A stretch of DNA of 64,000 nt from contig OZ035963.1 in NCBI GenBank assembly GCA_964034945.1, forward strand, positions 33,325,644-33,389,643, in the 5' to 3' direction. Under the pieces are notes generated by a model. The model searched no databases. It was not told where the DNA came from and saw nothing but the letters and a program-made list of their open reading frames with translations. The stretch's first letter is position 1. Each line of letters opens with the position of its first letter. Below, piece by piece: positions 1 to 11,314 of this stretch. The translations under genes and the position numbers were made by a program. The DNA is from Chrysopilus asiliformis. Its lineage: Eukaryota > Arthropoda > Insecta > Diptera > Rhagionidae.

Positions 1-562
1 CAAACTAAAAAATAAATAAATTGAGTGGATATCTCACACACAACTTGTTTTATTTACATTTAAAAATCGAGCGTCCTTAAATTTCTTTCCGTGAAATAAT
101 GTTTTCCGGTCAAGAATTTAATTTCTATCACGTTATTTTGAAGAAAACCCCGAAAAATGATGTCGTTATTGCATTATGATACGATAATGTTTTGCATCCC
201 TGCTTAAAACTAAAGATACCTGTATTTTATATTTGTTTTCAGTATGAAATATTTACCCTATTTTGACGATCAAAATTTGTATTCTGTAAACTTTTTGTTA
301 TTCAGTTAACTCGACTTCTAGAACTTCAATTTTTTTTTAATAGTATAAGGCTACAGGTCACATTGGGTATTTCCTTCCGTGTTTTTCTCGAAACCATTTC
401 CATGCAAACTACAGTAGATAGTTCAATGTGACCTCTAGCCTGAAATCGTTTAAAGTAAGCTTTTTATGATAATACCTTCAATCGAATTTAATATTTACAT
501 AGTTCGTTTTTTCTTCATATTTGACACAGATATATGTATTAATAATTTGAACACTATTTCAG
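1..562 (+). other. 3' part of an intron of the Sp-family gene
   Basis: This AT-rich stretch ends in a plausible splice acceptor (tatttcag, AG at 561-562) directly before an exon that codes for the Sp box. No credible coding exon is visible in it. The donor and the preceding exon lie outside the window. The stretch could also contain regulatory DNA, but nothing recognisable is seen. It holds the small inverted repeat at 348-441. Confidence 0.7.
348..441. repeat. Short inverted repeat in the intron
   Basis: The left arm (aggctacaggtcacattg from 348) pairs with the right arm (caatgtgacctctagcct, 424-441) with one or two mismatches and a loop of about 58 bases. The shape suits a small MITE remnant. 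No target duplication is clear, so a chance or regulatory hairpin is not excluded. Confidence 0.5.
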
Positions 563-2052
563 GATCACCCCAGCCTTCGAGGAACCCCATTAGCGATGTT
601 GGCAGCACAATGCAACAAATTATCAAGTAAATCTCCACCACCATTGGCAGATGCGGCAGTTGGCAAGGGATTTCATCCATGGAAGAAAAGTCCAACATCA
701 ACAGCATCAGTTGGTCAGCATTCGCCCTGTGCCATATCGTCTACTTCAATAGTGTCGGCCCCATCATCGGCCAGTATATCGAGTATCCAACGATCCCTGC
801 CGTCTAGCACAATTAACACAATGGTTAATCTTTCTGCCAGGTATATAATATTTAACCCTTTCCACAATCAAATATGTTATTTAATAGTAACTTTAATGAT
901 TTTAGCCGGCCCATCACATCATCCTGTTCAGCTGTTTCGACACCCTCATATGGAAGCGATTTATACTTTCCCAGCGCAACGACTTCACCAGCTGTGGCCG
1001 ATAATCCACACATGCATCAGGGATTATTGGGGAAGGTTGAGGGCACCACTTTTGGATCCGTTTACAGTCGACATCCATACGATTGGCCCTTCAATGCGGT
1101 AACTGCGGCTGCGGCGACACACAAAACCGAGGGTGTGAACTCTGGCTGGTGGGATATGCATAGCGCGGCTGGGAGTTGGCTCGATATGGGTGGAGCTGGA
1201 ATGCATTCGACTATGGCTAATTATGCTACGGCTGGTACCGATTACTCATCGTTAACGCATTCGCTGTCCAACACGGCACATTTATTGGGTTCCGGTCAGC
1301 ATCTTTTACAGGACACATATAAGAGCATGCTGCCAGGCCAAACAGTAGGTGGATTTGGTTTGCCCCATGGATCCGCTTCTTCATCACCCGGCCAGGCCGT
1401 TACACCTCAAACACCCTCGCCACGATCACAACGAAGGTACGCCGGACGCGCTACATGCGATTGCCCCAATTGCCAGGAAGCCGACAGATTAGGACCTGCA
1501 GGTGTCCACTTAAGAAAGAAGAACATTCACTCCTGTCACATACCTGGCTGCGGTAAAGTTTATGGAAAGACAAGTCATTTAAAAGCTCACCTCAGGTGGC
1601 ATACTGGTGAGAGGCCGTTCGTGTGCAATTGGCTCTTCTGTGGAAAAAGATTTACCCGATCCGATGAACTTCAACGACACCTGAGAACTCATACCGGCGA
1701 GAAACGTTTCGCTTGTCCAGTTTGCAATAAGAGATTCATGCGAAGTGATCACCTGGCAAAGCACGTGAAAACGCATAACGGTGGACCACAGTCCAATACG
1801 AAAAAGGGTTCGTCCGAATCGTGCAGTGACTCAGAGGAAACAAATCAATCGGAAAGCATGAATCAAAGCCACCCGGGCACACCAACGCATCAGGGCATGT
1901 CAATGTCCCATCATATCGGTTCACCCGTTATGCACCAACAACAGCAATCACAGCAGACCCAACACCAGCAGCATCATCACCACCATCATCACGCGCCTAG
2001 TCCTGGCATGGACCATGTTGGAAACTTAGATGTAAAGCCGGGCCTTGTCTGA
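563..2052 (+). CDS. Sp1: Sp-family zinc-finger transcription factor, Sp1/Sp8 type, 3' part (exons 563-840 and 906-2052)
   Basis: This is a nuclear DNA-binding protein expected to bind GC-box/GT-box promoter elements. In flies the Sp1 gene acts with buttonhead in appendage and head development (known of the family). The two exons join in frame to give about 474 codons before TGA at 2050-2052. Reading from 563, the first residues include [14 protein letters not shown], the Sp box, followed by a KGFHPWK motif typical of Sp8-like proteins. The Btd box (CDCPNC) is at 1456-1473. Three C2H2 fingers lie at 1534-1602, 1624-1692 and 1714-1776. Their contact residues are K-H-A, R-E-R and R-H-K, the Sp/KLF set. 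The tail is Ser-rich, then Gln/His-rich. The 5' exon or exons are missing, so the ATG at 596 is an internal Met. The symbol is given by similarity; another Sp8-like paralogue is possible, but finger 2 differs from Buttonhead. Confidence 0.93.
841..905 (+). other. 65-bp intron of the Sp gene
   Basis: The donor GTATAT at 841 and the acceptor TTTTAG ending at 905 define a short fly-type intron. The exon before it ends with AG and the next begins with C, restoring a Ser codon. The frame runs straight from the Ser-rich Sp-box exon into the zinc-finger exon. The intron has an in-frame stop in the frame of the first exon, so it must be removed. Confidence 0.9.
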
Positions 2053-2211
2053 GGAACAATTGGGCCCCTTATTTTTACTCAGGTTCCGGGGTCCTATAAT
2101 TAGTTCTGTTAACTTAATGAATAAATAATCTTAATGAAATTAACGAAAATTGATTATATTTACTAAACTAAAATATTATTTCAAAGAAGCGTTCAGTCGA
2201 AATCAAATAAA
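2053..2211 (+). other. 3' UTR start with candidate poly(A) signals
   Basis: The sequence after the Sp stop codon is non-coding and AT-rich. AATAAA hexamers occur at 2120-2125 and 2206-2211. Either could direct 3' end formation, and longer 3' UTRs are possible because further A/T-rich signals follow. The actual cleavage site cannot be read from sequence alone. Confidence 0.5.
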
Positions 2212-2838
2212 TGTACTAAAAATTGGTTTAATAGGAAAATTGATAGATTAGATAAAATCAATATTTTAAAAGAAACATATTTGGCGTTCTAAAATAAAAA
2301 AAAAAACTGAAAGAAACACTTCTTTCAAGCATATTTTGAATTACATATTATTCGGTGTTTATATATTTTTTTGTATGAACTTTTCCAAATATTTTTTTTT
2401 AGCAGAACTATAGAATTTCATAAAATACTTGTCAAGTTTCGACTGAATCTGAATTTATAAGAAATTTTAAAATTATATAAAATGTAATTATTTAATATCA
2501 AAGCATAAGAATTATTGTAAATAATAATAATTTAACAAAATTGTTTTCTTGTGATTTAAAATTCCTTTGTTTTAGATTTCTCACTAATAGTACATACAAT
2601 AAGTGATAAAATAAAAAACAAAATATATTTAAAAGAAGAAAACCAGAATCTGAAATTTCTCATTGCTACATTATGTATAATAGTGTATCTATTTTAATCT
2701 TAAATGCTATTAAGATAAAGTGAAAAGATTTTTAAAAGTCAACTTGCTTATTGTAATTTGTAAATAGACGTAATTAAATGCTTACAATATTTGCTCCAAT
2801 TTTAGTTTTTTTCTTTGCATTGGCTAAGTTTTTCAATA
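2212..2838. other. AT-rich downstream flank, no gene seen
   Basis: The stretch is simple AT-rich DNA with many stops in all frames and no repeat I can match elsewhere in the window. It may be distal 3' UTR of the Sp gene. Confidence 0.5.
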
Positions 2839-2921
2839 CAGTGCAACCTCAATAAGTCGAAGCTGACGGGGCCAGAAAAACTTCGCGTTATCAAGGTATT
2901 CGAGTTATCGAGGTTGCACTG
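2839..2921. mobile_element. 83-bp pogo/Tigger-type MITE
   Basis: The ends are inverted repeats starting CAGTGCAACCTC and closing GAGGTTGCACTG, with TA on both sides (2837-2838 and 2922-2923). CAGT...ACTG ends with a TA target duplication fit the pogo/Tigger branch of Tc1/mariner. The element is almost nothing but its two termini, so it depended on transposase made elsewhere. Confidence 0.8.
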
Positions 2922-3224
2922 TATTTCTCAATTCCACCTAAGGTTTTCATTTTTTTTAATGGAAAAAATGATGGGTCATGGCTAATTTCAAAAAAATTGT
3001 CATTTCTTCTACCGCTCTATTACTCAGGGATGGAATCGTGTAAGGTGACAAATGACAATGGTGATAATTTAAAGCAATCTATTTCAAAAATAAAATGATC
3101 ATTTTCAATGTCACCTGAGAATAAATTTCCAATATTTATTTCCAATATATCTTTTTGATTCACAAAACGGATTCTAAGGGTGGTTAATACCGAATATTTT
3201 CGAATGACTCACCGAAAGGATTTT

Positions 3225-4390
3225 ATATTCTTCATGAGAATCATATTACATTTAGTATACCATTGATAGCGCATTAAATCAATCGTCAGATACACAAATG
3301 GACTATACCAATGTGTTTGGATGGCAAAAGACTTTGATTTCCGTCTGTTCGTCCATCCGTCTGTGAACATCATAAATTTCGAAAGGATGGAGCGATTTGA
3401 AATATTGTACAGTTGCGTTTCTAGTAAATAACAAGGCCAAGTTTTTGAACGGGAAAAATCGCATAATGGCTCCCCCTTCACCGTATCGAAAACGGTGTAT
3501 GATATTGAAAAATCTATAAAGCCTAAATGTGTTTAGAATGCGATTTCACATAACAGTTCCATACATCAAAATCTAATCGGATTACTCCGTCCTCTCTCAC
3601 AAATGGATTTTTTAAAATAAAAATTTTGTCCGTCCTCATGATAGAGTATTTTGGTCCTTGGTAATTGTAGATTTTCTTATGTTTCTTATGTTTATACTCT
3701 ATATGAGAATCATATAAGAGTTTATTAGATTTAGTATGCCGTTTGTGACGTATCATACCAATAGTCGGACAGAAAAATGAACCACACCAGTGTATTAGGG
3801 ATGACAAAAGATTTTGATTTCGGTATGTCCGTCCATCTGTCCGTCAGTGAACACCATAACTTGCGACAGCATTGAGGTATAGACTTGAAATTTTTACAGT
3901 TGCGTTTCTCGTCAATTACAAGACAAAAAAAAACATATTTTCGGACGGAGAGAAAAATATAGTTAAACTGGCCAAAGTCTCACATTAAATGGGTAGAGCT
4001 GGTATTCCGTTCCGCATGTCCGTCCGTCCGTCTGTATATCCGTGAACACCATAACTTTCGCAACGATTCAGCTAGAGGCTTAAAATTTTGTACAGTTGTT
4101 TTTCTCGTAAATAGCTAGGCTAAGTTCTTGAACGGGCAAAGGACGACAATTCTTTTCCCTCTCCCCTATAAAAATGAAACTATTTTTTTTGCAAAAACAC
4201 TATTCTAAACACATTTTATCTTATTAAATTTTTCAATACGACCCACCGTTTTAGAGAAAATTGTGAAAAAATGTTTTGTTTGTTTGAGGAGGGAAAAGTA
4301 ATGATCCGATTTGACCCGTTCATGAACTTAGGCTTACTATTTACCATAAACACAATTTCAAGCCTCTAACTTAAGACTGACTGGTATGTC
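3225..4390. mobile_element. Cluster of HINE-B (DINE-1-like) partial copies
   Basis: Three partial copies run on the plus strand (about 3225-3640, 3690-3960 and 3970-4200). One inverted fragment lies at about 4216-4380. Shared blocks are a gtccgtctgtcc tract, gaacaccataactttcg, a line like gagctagagacttgaaattt, and then cgtaaatagctaggctaag and gaacgggcaaa. The same blocks recur at 13800, 15235, 56309 and 59710. The GTCCGTCTGTCC tract in this setting recalls Drosophila DINE-1 (Helentron-associated) elements. There is no protein coding; open frames here are incidental. Confidence 0.7.
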
Positions 4391-4551
4391 GAAATCATAA
4401 CACAGCATAACAGCCATTCTGCTGCCAAAGATTTTGCAATTTTTTAAAGACAATTTGACGTCGCTGACTACGAATCTGCAACTGGTTTGGCCAGACTGGC
4501 TCTTAATTTTGAGAAAATCCCAAAAAAAGATTTAAAAAAAAAATTTTTTTT

Positions 4552-5541
4552 TTGTCTTCGAATATATCCTTACATTTGAGATGTCCTTACAGGCTTTTTA
4601 ACTTGAGAATCGTATTCAGTGACCCCAAAAACCCCCAGAATAGACTTTTTTCCGGAAAATTTGGAGAAAGGGATAATCACGTTATCCTTACAGGACCTTC
4701 CGTTAATGGCAGATTCGGATTTAGCGACCTCAAAAACCCCCAGAATAGATTTTTTTCCGGAAAATTTTGAGAAAAGGATAATCACGTTATCCTTACAGGA
4801 CATTCCGTTATCCTTACTGACTTTTTAATGGCAGATTCGGATTTAGCGACCTCAAAAACCCCCAGAATAGATTTTTTTCCGGAAAATTTGGAGAAAAGGA
4901 TAATCACGTTATCCTTACAGGACCTTCCGTTATCCTTACTGACTTTTTAATGACAGATTCGGATTCAGCGACCTCAAAAACCCCCAGAATAGATTTTTTT
5001 CCGGAAAATTTGGAGAAAAGGATAATCACGTTATCCTTACAGGACCTTCCGTTATCCTTACAAGGACGAAGTAGTGAAAATATTGTATTGTCATCGGACT
5101 TATATAAGTGTGCAAAATTTCAAGTCAATCGGACAAGTGGAAGTGGGTCAAAATTGGGTTGCAAGATTTGATCTGACAGACAGACAAACACGAAGGCAAG
5201 CTAAATAAAAGCTTTTAAAATGAGTTGGTGTCTGTCTCTCTGTCTGTCTGTCTGATCCTCTTTCACGCGAAAACGGCTGAACCGATTGACTTGAAATTTG
5301 GCATGAGTGTCTGTGGTAGTTCTGGTTCCAATATAGGCGTACGGAAAAGTAGCGCGAGGGGTGGGGGGAGTAAGGGGAGGGGGTAAAGTGATTTTGAAAC
5401 TTAGTTTTTGCGCTATGTTACTCTTTCGCGGGGAAACTACTGAACCGATTAGCCTTAAATTTGGCATAGATGTTCGTCGGGGGTCCGGCCCCAACATTTA
5501 GACAAAAAGCTTAACCCGGCAACGACGGGTATGTAAGCTAG
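4552..5541 (+). mobile_element. Non-autonomous Helitron-type element with minisatellite core
   Basis: The 3' end (about 5505-5541) has a short hairpin (CCCG..CGGG around 5515-5528) followed by CTAG and then T, the expected Helitron terminus. The same end recurs at 32367 and, inverted, at 40589. Upstream lie a TCTG-rich tract (5224-5255), a line like ctgaaccgattgacttgaaa, and the tandem array at 4614-5060. The 5' end is not resolved and 4552 is approximate. No Rep/helicase coding is present. Confidence 0.7.
4614..5060 (+). repeat. Minisatellite array, about 122-bp unit, four copies
   Basis: The landmark agattcgga(t) starts at 4711, 4833 and 4955, giving a 122-bp period. A first, shorter unit (about 100 bp) begins near 4614. 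Each unit carries caaaaacccccagaatag, ttccggaaaatttggag and gttatccttacaggacctt. Related units occur at 28572, 32195, 40650, 41211 (inverted) and 43560. Confidence 0.85.
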
Positions 5542-7344
5542 TAGAGTATAAAAATTTGAGAGTCTTTTAAAATGTTCTTCCACAGCTTTGATTTTTTTAA
5601 ATCACACAATACTTCTGTTGTAGAAAACGAAAATTTGATATTTCCGAATATTATTAACGCCAATTATTTAAAAAAAATACAATTGCGCTTAGACTACTGA
5701 AAACATAGAAATTCTGGGACTTAGTATGCGTAATAAGCTTAACTCATTCGTAATAACGTTAAATATATGTTACTGTAAGTCTTCTGTTTTTGAGAATTTT
5801 TAGTGCTAGCTCCTTCTTCCGGTTTCTATGTAGTGAGATTGGTCCCACTTAAAAAATGGCTTTGCAACAATGTTCTACCCAACAGATTTACATAAATTGC
5901 GAAACATGACAACATTCGCAAGGTTTTTCGTTGTAAATTGTCAACAGCAGAGGCTAATAAGTCGGCATCGATGGTGTCGTTAACACCAAGCTGTACCTAT
6001 CACTACTAATTTCGGTGGATAATATTTTGGTTTAAAATTGCAAAATATGTCCATTAAAAAGTTCAATATATTTTATCTGTTTAACAATGAAATCTTAAGA
6101 TTAGGTGTTTATTTTTTCGATCAGGATCTTTCTAAATTTTCATGAATATGGTTAGATGGAAAACTGTAGCGTTGTTTTTTCCCTTCAGTTACAGTTATAT
6201 TGTTTTGTAACAAAATGTGGGATGAGGGTTTTATAATAAAGGGATTCAATTTTATTCACCCTCTTCAACTTCAGTATCAATTGATTTTTAGTAGTCTTTC
6301 TTTAAGAATGTGTAACTTATGGTCTAATGTTTCCGGCAAATGAATCACATAATAGGTCTACTGTAAGGATAACAAGAAGGGATCAATTCTACACTCTTGT
6401 ATTCATTTCGTTGGCACCCCCGCAGTGTGAAATGTAAGCAAATCTGTGCAGGGACGTGACAATACCAAATGACAACCGCCACCGTACTCCACAAAATAAG
6501 AGAACTTCCCCTTCGACCATAAAATGTATTATCACCAGAATGTATTTGGCATTGTGTAAACATTATAATGCGTAACTGACAAATTTTATGATATCATCAG
6601 GGGACTAAAGCACTATAAAATTATCGCAGATAAATGAATGAAACGGAAGGCAACGAGGACGACTATCTTGATGTTAATAGAAAAACATTTTTTTCGCGTT
6701 AGGGATCTATTGCAACAGATCATATATTCGAAACTGTAACACAATTAATAATATCATTAGGAATCTTGATTTCTGGTGAGGTTTTAACTTATAAACTGAT
6801 TAGAGTCTAATATAAGTAATTAATTTTCTCGATGTTGAATAGTTGGAACGCAGTTGTAACGGGTGCCTTTTGATTTTAGAGAAACTGTGTTTTTGCACAC
6901 ATATCATTTATGTTCTGATCAAATTATCTAAAATTTCTATATATGTAAAGTGAAAACCGGTTATAGCGACGCAAAAAATTTGGTCGTTATTTTGAATATT
7001 GTGATTAAAAAATAAAACTAGTTTTCTATAGATTACAGGTTTTGTCAAAATCGTAGCGACCGATGTCCCGGAACTAAAGTTTGATCTGTGTTGTAATTAA
7101 TTAAAGACTAATTTAGTTTGAGGCTCCCAATTTAAGGATATATCTGACTTTGAAAACAATAAACTTTCGCCTGCGGCGCAGTTTTTTCGTGAATTTTTGC
7201 CCAATCTATAATTTGTTAAAAAAAATTTTCGTTATGAGATATTCTTTCTAGAAATGTTGCCTGCGGCGCAATTCATGTGGAATTTTAGAAAAATTTGTTA
7301 GATTTATAGAGGAAATTAAGAAAACCTCTTTCCTCTCATCTTTT
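5542..7344. other. Intergenic stretch, no gene recognised
   Basis: The DNA is AT-rich with no convincing reading frame, no paired TIRs and no match to the main repeat families of the window. A block near 6946-7070 (gtgaaaaccggttatagcga) resembles one end of a pogo-type element, but no partner end was found. Confidence 0.4.
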
Positions 7345-7600
7345 TATACCCGTATGGTGAAACCAAAGGGTATGTTAAATTTGCCTTACCGTTTGTAACG
7401 CCAAGATCCCGTCATCAGACACAAAAAGGCATTACATCAGGGCTGAAATCATGTATCTCGACGCGTCTCTGTGTTTCGACTTCGACGCAACTTTTGACTC
7501 TTGACTTCGCTTGAAATTTCGCTGAATCGTCACTATGAATCAAATCAAAACGTCTATACGAACGAAAACGTTTTTTGCGAATATCTCAAAAATTTTCCAA
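7345..7600 (+). mobile_element. HINE-A fragment
   Basis: It begins with the HINE-A terminal sequence (tatacccgtatggtgaaacc). It then keeps gtttgtaacgccaagatccc and ends near acgttttttgcgaatatctc. The middle is replaced or degraded (clock-like tcgacttcgacgcaac, about 7455-7550). It is interrupted or bounded by the TIR element at 7608. Confidence 0.7.
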
Positions 7601-7607
7601 TTAATTA

Positions 7608-7973
7608 TTGTACACGGTAAAAAATCTGGACCTATATGTAATCAAAAATGGATTACACTGGACCTATATGTAATCGGAATTAAAATCTAACTAAAAGCAT
7701 GATTAGATTTTAATCCAACGCATGGAAAAAGTTTCAAATATTTTTTTTATCAAATTTTATATTAAAATCTACAATTTGGAATAAAATTGTTGATTTTAAT
7801 ATTCCAAGTATTTAAGTAGAATATATAATATAAAAAAATTAAAATTTTATGACTAAAATTATTTAAAAAATTTCAATAATTCGGATGTATTGAACTATAA
7901 TCCAAAATTGTATTAAAATACTCAATATCATTCTTGGATTGAAAAGTACTCCTGGATTTTTTAGCATGTACAA
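7608..7973. mobile_element. TIR element (MITE), superfamily unclear
   Basis: The left end ttgtacacggtaaaaaatc pairs with the right end gattttttagcatgtacaa. The interior is AT-rich with direct repeats of ggacctatatgtaatc. No target duplication could be fixed, so the superfamily is left open. Confidence 0.6.
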
Positions 7974-8068
7974 ACCACAGAAATTTTCCTAACCCTTCAT
8001 AATTTCTTTATCTACCCCTCTATCCATATATGTATGTGTAAGATTTATTTTTTTGCTGCATAATCAAG

Positions 8069-8332
8069 ATATCGTCGGCTAAAAGTGAAATTGTGCTAAG
8101 TCCATTATACCAAATTTGACAGAAGAGCAATACAAAACCTTGTTAAATCATTTTAATTTTCATTTAAAGCAAACAGAGTCTCATTTAAAGAAAACTGAGC
8201 CCAGTTTTTCTCATTTAAAGAAAGCTCAGTGTTATTGAAAGAGAATTAAAACGATTTAACAAGGTTTTCACTGCTCTTCTGGAAAATTATACCAAATGGA
8301 CTTAGCACAATTTCATTTTTAGCCGACGATAT
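8069..8332. mobile_element. Foldback MITE with about 75-bp arms
   Basis: The outer arms start atatcgtcggctaaaa and continue through gtgctaagtccatt, agaagagca and aaaaccttgttaaat. The right arm is the imperfect reverse complement up to 8332. The middle has repeated catttaaagaaa. The long arms and lack of coding fit a foldback MITE. The flanking duplication is not clear. Confidence 0.7.
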
Positions 8333-8494
8333 TATTCTTTGCTACATTTAAATCAAGTTGAACACACCTGGTATATTAACCTTGATTAGAACACTATTCA
8401 GCCAGTTAAAGCAGTTTTGTCATCAGATTTGACTAGTCGTTGTCCAGTCTGTAGAATTATTAGACCAGTCTGTAAAATTATTTCGACTCATTAA

Positions 8495-8891
8495 AACATA
8501 ACAAAAGCTATAATTGCCAATCTGGCAATTATTGAAAACCCGTATGGTGATATTCGTATCAAAATTCGAACAGTTGTACCAAAATTCCACTTTGAAGTCC
8601 AACTTTCCAATAAGATTTTTTAAAACTTATTCCAATCGGATTTTGATGTATGGAAGTTTTATGTAGAATCATATTCTAAATAACTTTTGTTCTTGGACTT
8701 TTTTGATAAAATTCGCCGTTTTTGAGATATTCAGAAAAAAAGTTTTCGTTCGTATGGGGGGTACCCCCCCTAATGGTCCGTTTTTGCCCATTAACGAACT
8801 TAGCCTCACATTTTACGAAAAACGAATCTGCGCAAAATTTTAAGTCTCTAGCTCAATCCGTGCGCCTGCAATCCGCGCCACAGACAGACAG

Positions 8892-8922
<31 letters not shown>

Positions 8923-9064
8923 GACGGACATGCAAAATTCAATTTTTTTATCATTCTAAACACACTGGTGTAATTCATTTTTTTGTGCGACGACGGGATC
9001 TTGGCATTACAAACGGTAAGGCAAAGTTAATATACCCTTTGGTTTCACCATACGGGTATAAAAA
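8495..9064 (-). mobile_element. HINE-A, full-length copy
   Basis: In element orientation (minus strand) it starts tttttatacccgtatggtga. It runs through a gtccgtctgtctgtccgtc tract (8881-8930 in plus as cagacagacggacg). It ends with tcaccatacgggt, the hairpin attgcc-aga-ttggcaat and the tail gcttttgttatgtt. The 13-bp subterminal inverted repeat ACCCGTATGGTGA plus a 3' hairpin fits Helentron-associated elements such as DINE-1. An apparent 83-residue frame rich in TDRQ repeats is a by-product of the tract, not a gene. Confidence 0.75.
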
Positions 9065-9235
9065 AGCATGACTTCCCCATTTTTCGGTGAGTATTTCACT
9101 TATACTTCGATTCCAGTTATTTTGTCAATTATTTGTGACAATTAATGATGTTGCTTAGTTCTAGCTTCTCAGTACTAAAATTATTTCATTAACGGTAGTG
9201 ATGATCTTAAGGAAAATGTGAGTATATGTGATAAT

Positions 9236-11306
9236 TAGGGCTGCCAAAAATATGCATTTGCATATTTCTTCTCGTTATGATTTCGGCTCCGGGAGTTTTT
9301 TATTCATCCGAATCAATAAGTTTAGAAGCGAATGAAGGTCACTTGTTGTTGCATATTTCGCATATTTGACACGTTAGTGCATATTTGCATATAAATGCAT
9401 ATAAATGCATATAATGCATATTTAGTTGCATATTTTACAACTTTCATGAACAACCAAATTTTTTTTGAACAATTCAAATTATAATTCGACTGTTTCAGCT
9501 AGAATAAATATTAAAAATAAATAAATATGTATTTTTACTTTCTTCTACGAAGTATAATACAGTATTGTATTCATGAAAAATTTCAACCTTTTAATTTAAC
9601 CTAAAAAAATATTTCCCGATCACTCCTTAATCGATTGGAGTCATATTACAAACATAACAAAAGCTATAATTGCCAATCTGGCAATCATTGGAGACCCGTA
9701 TGGTGATATTCGTATCAAAATTCGAACAGTTGTATCAAATTTACACTTTGAAGTCAAACTTTCCAATAAGATTTTTTAAAATTTATTCCAATCGGATTTT
9801 GATGTATGGGAATTTTATGCAGAATCATATCCTAAATAACTTTTGTTCTTGGACTTTTTTGATGAGATGCACCGTTTTTGCGATATTTACAAAAAAACGT
9901 TTTCGTTCGTATGGGGGGTACCCCCCCTAATGGTCCATTTTTGCCCATTAACGAACTTAGCCTCGAATTTTACGAAAAACGGATCCACGCAAAATTTCAA
10001 GTCTCTAGCTCAATCCGTGCGCCCGCAATCCGCGCTACAGACAGACGGACGGACAGACAGACAGACAGACGGACGGACAGACAGACAGACAGACGGACGG
10101 ACATGCTAAATTCAACTTTTTTTATCATTCTAAACACACTGGTGTAATTCATTTTTTTGTGCGATGACGGGATCTTGGCGTTACAAACGGTAAGGCAAAG
10201 TTAATATACCCTTTGGTTTCACCATACGGGTATAAAAATGTCTTTCTATATGTCAGTCTGTCAGTCTGTGTACAAGATTTCTCAAAAACTAATAGAGCTA
10301 GAGCCATGAGATTTTATAGGCATATTTGGTCCTGGAATGGGACGATCCTATCAACTTTTGGTGGAAATCCGTTAACCGGAAGTATCCAAAATGGCGGTTT
10401 TTCAAAAATCGCACTTTTCGTTTTTCTCGATTTACTCCCAAACTACGCGTTTTTTGGAGAAAATAAAATTTCCCACACTTTTGTCTTTAGCTATAACTCG
10501 ATATCTCAACCTGTTATCGAGATAAACCGTTATTTCAAAAAAAAAATAATTTTTTTCCATTATCTCGAAAAAAAAATGGTTTTTTGCTTACTGTATATAT
10601 GAGATGAATTAATGAGAATGGCATTCTGCACAATTTTGTCTTTTACAGTTGTCCATTATCTTTTACCGTTATTGAAATATTTTTATTAAAATGTAAAAAA
10701 TATATTTTTGCGAATTACTTGCAAACTAACAGTTTTTCGAAAAAACTTTTGAAAAACGAATTAAAGGCAATGAAATTTTCTACATTTTTACCTTTTACCG
10801 TAAATTGATATCTTTTACCGTTCTCAAGTTATCTAAAATTTTGTACATTTTGAGGTCGTCTTTGGTTGACAAAACGATTGAGATAGCGTAAATTGCGCAG
10901 GGTCGTAGATTTTGTGGAAGCAAGTTTTGTGTTGGCCACAACTGATATTTTTCTACAAGTTTTAACCCCGATTATACCATAGACAATATGAAGTATTGAA
11001 CATCTTTACGAAATATCTTAAAATTTAACAGTTGCAATTTAGAAACAAGTAAAAAAATTTTTTGTCAGTCAAAATGTCAATCTTTTTTACAGACTATTAT
11101 TTTTTCAATTTTTTTATTTTCCACATAAGTCGAATTAAGAATTAACCACATTTTAACAAGTTCCGTTCACTATTTTGGGTGAAATATACTATATTTCGGA
11201 TTTTTAATGTTTTTAAAGTGCATATTTAAGTGCATATTTTGCCGTTTTTAGTGCATATTATATGCGCATATTTCGCCTTTTTTAGTGCATATTTTTGGCA
11301 GCCCTA
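9236..11306. mobile_element. hAT-superfamily element, 2.07 kb, non-coding, with nested HINE-A
   Basis: The termini TAGGGCTGCCAAAAATATGC and its inverse (gcatatttttggcagcccta) are flanked by a perfect 8-bp duplication GTGATAAT (9228-9235 and 11307-11314). That is the hAT signature. Near both ends the subterminal DNA is filled with repeats of tgcatatt, likely transposase-binding clusters as in other hATs (inference). No transposase remnant is visible. A complete HINE-A (9652-10238) sits inside. Confidence 0.88.
9652..10238 (-). mobile_element. HINE-A, full-length copy nested in the hAT element
   Basis: It has the same ends and hairpin as the copy at 8495. The tract of alternating cagacagacagacggacgg is expanded (10039-10104). 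Because it lies inside the hAT element it inserted after it. Confidence 0.78.
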
Positions 11307-11314
11307 GTGATAAT

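Noticed and set aside
596..1102. 168-codon frame as a complete protein
   Set aside because: It reads through the 65-bp intron. Only 563-840 is coding, and splicing at 841/905 restores the Sp frame.
8722..8973. Open frames with TDRQTDRQ runs (also at 9843, 9878, 37248, 39183) as possible repeat proteins
   Set aside because: They overlap the GACA/GACG tract of HINE-A, occur in two or three frames at once, and are broken in other copies. They follow from the repeat tract.
8495..9064. HINE-A as a classic CTRR-ended Helitron
   Set aside because: The hairpin is followed by tatagcttttgttatgtt with no CTRR. Subterminal inverted repeats and T-rich flanks fit the Helentron-associated type better.
10213..10602. 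129-codon frame as a gene
   Set aside because: It starts inside the end of HINE-A and runs through non-coding DNA of the hAT element. No domain is seen, and residue use reflects poly-A/T runs.
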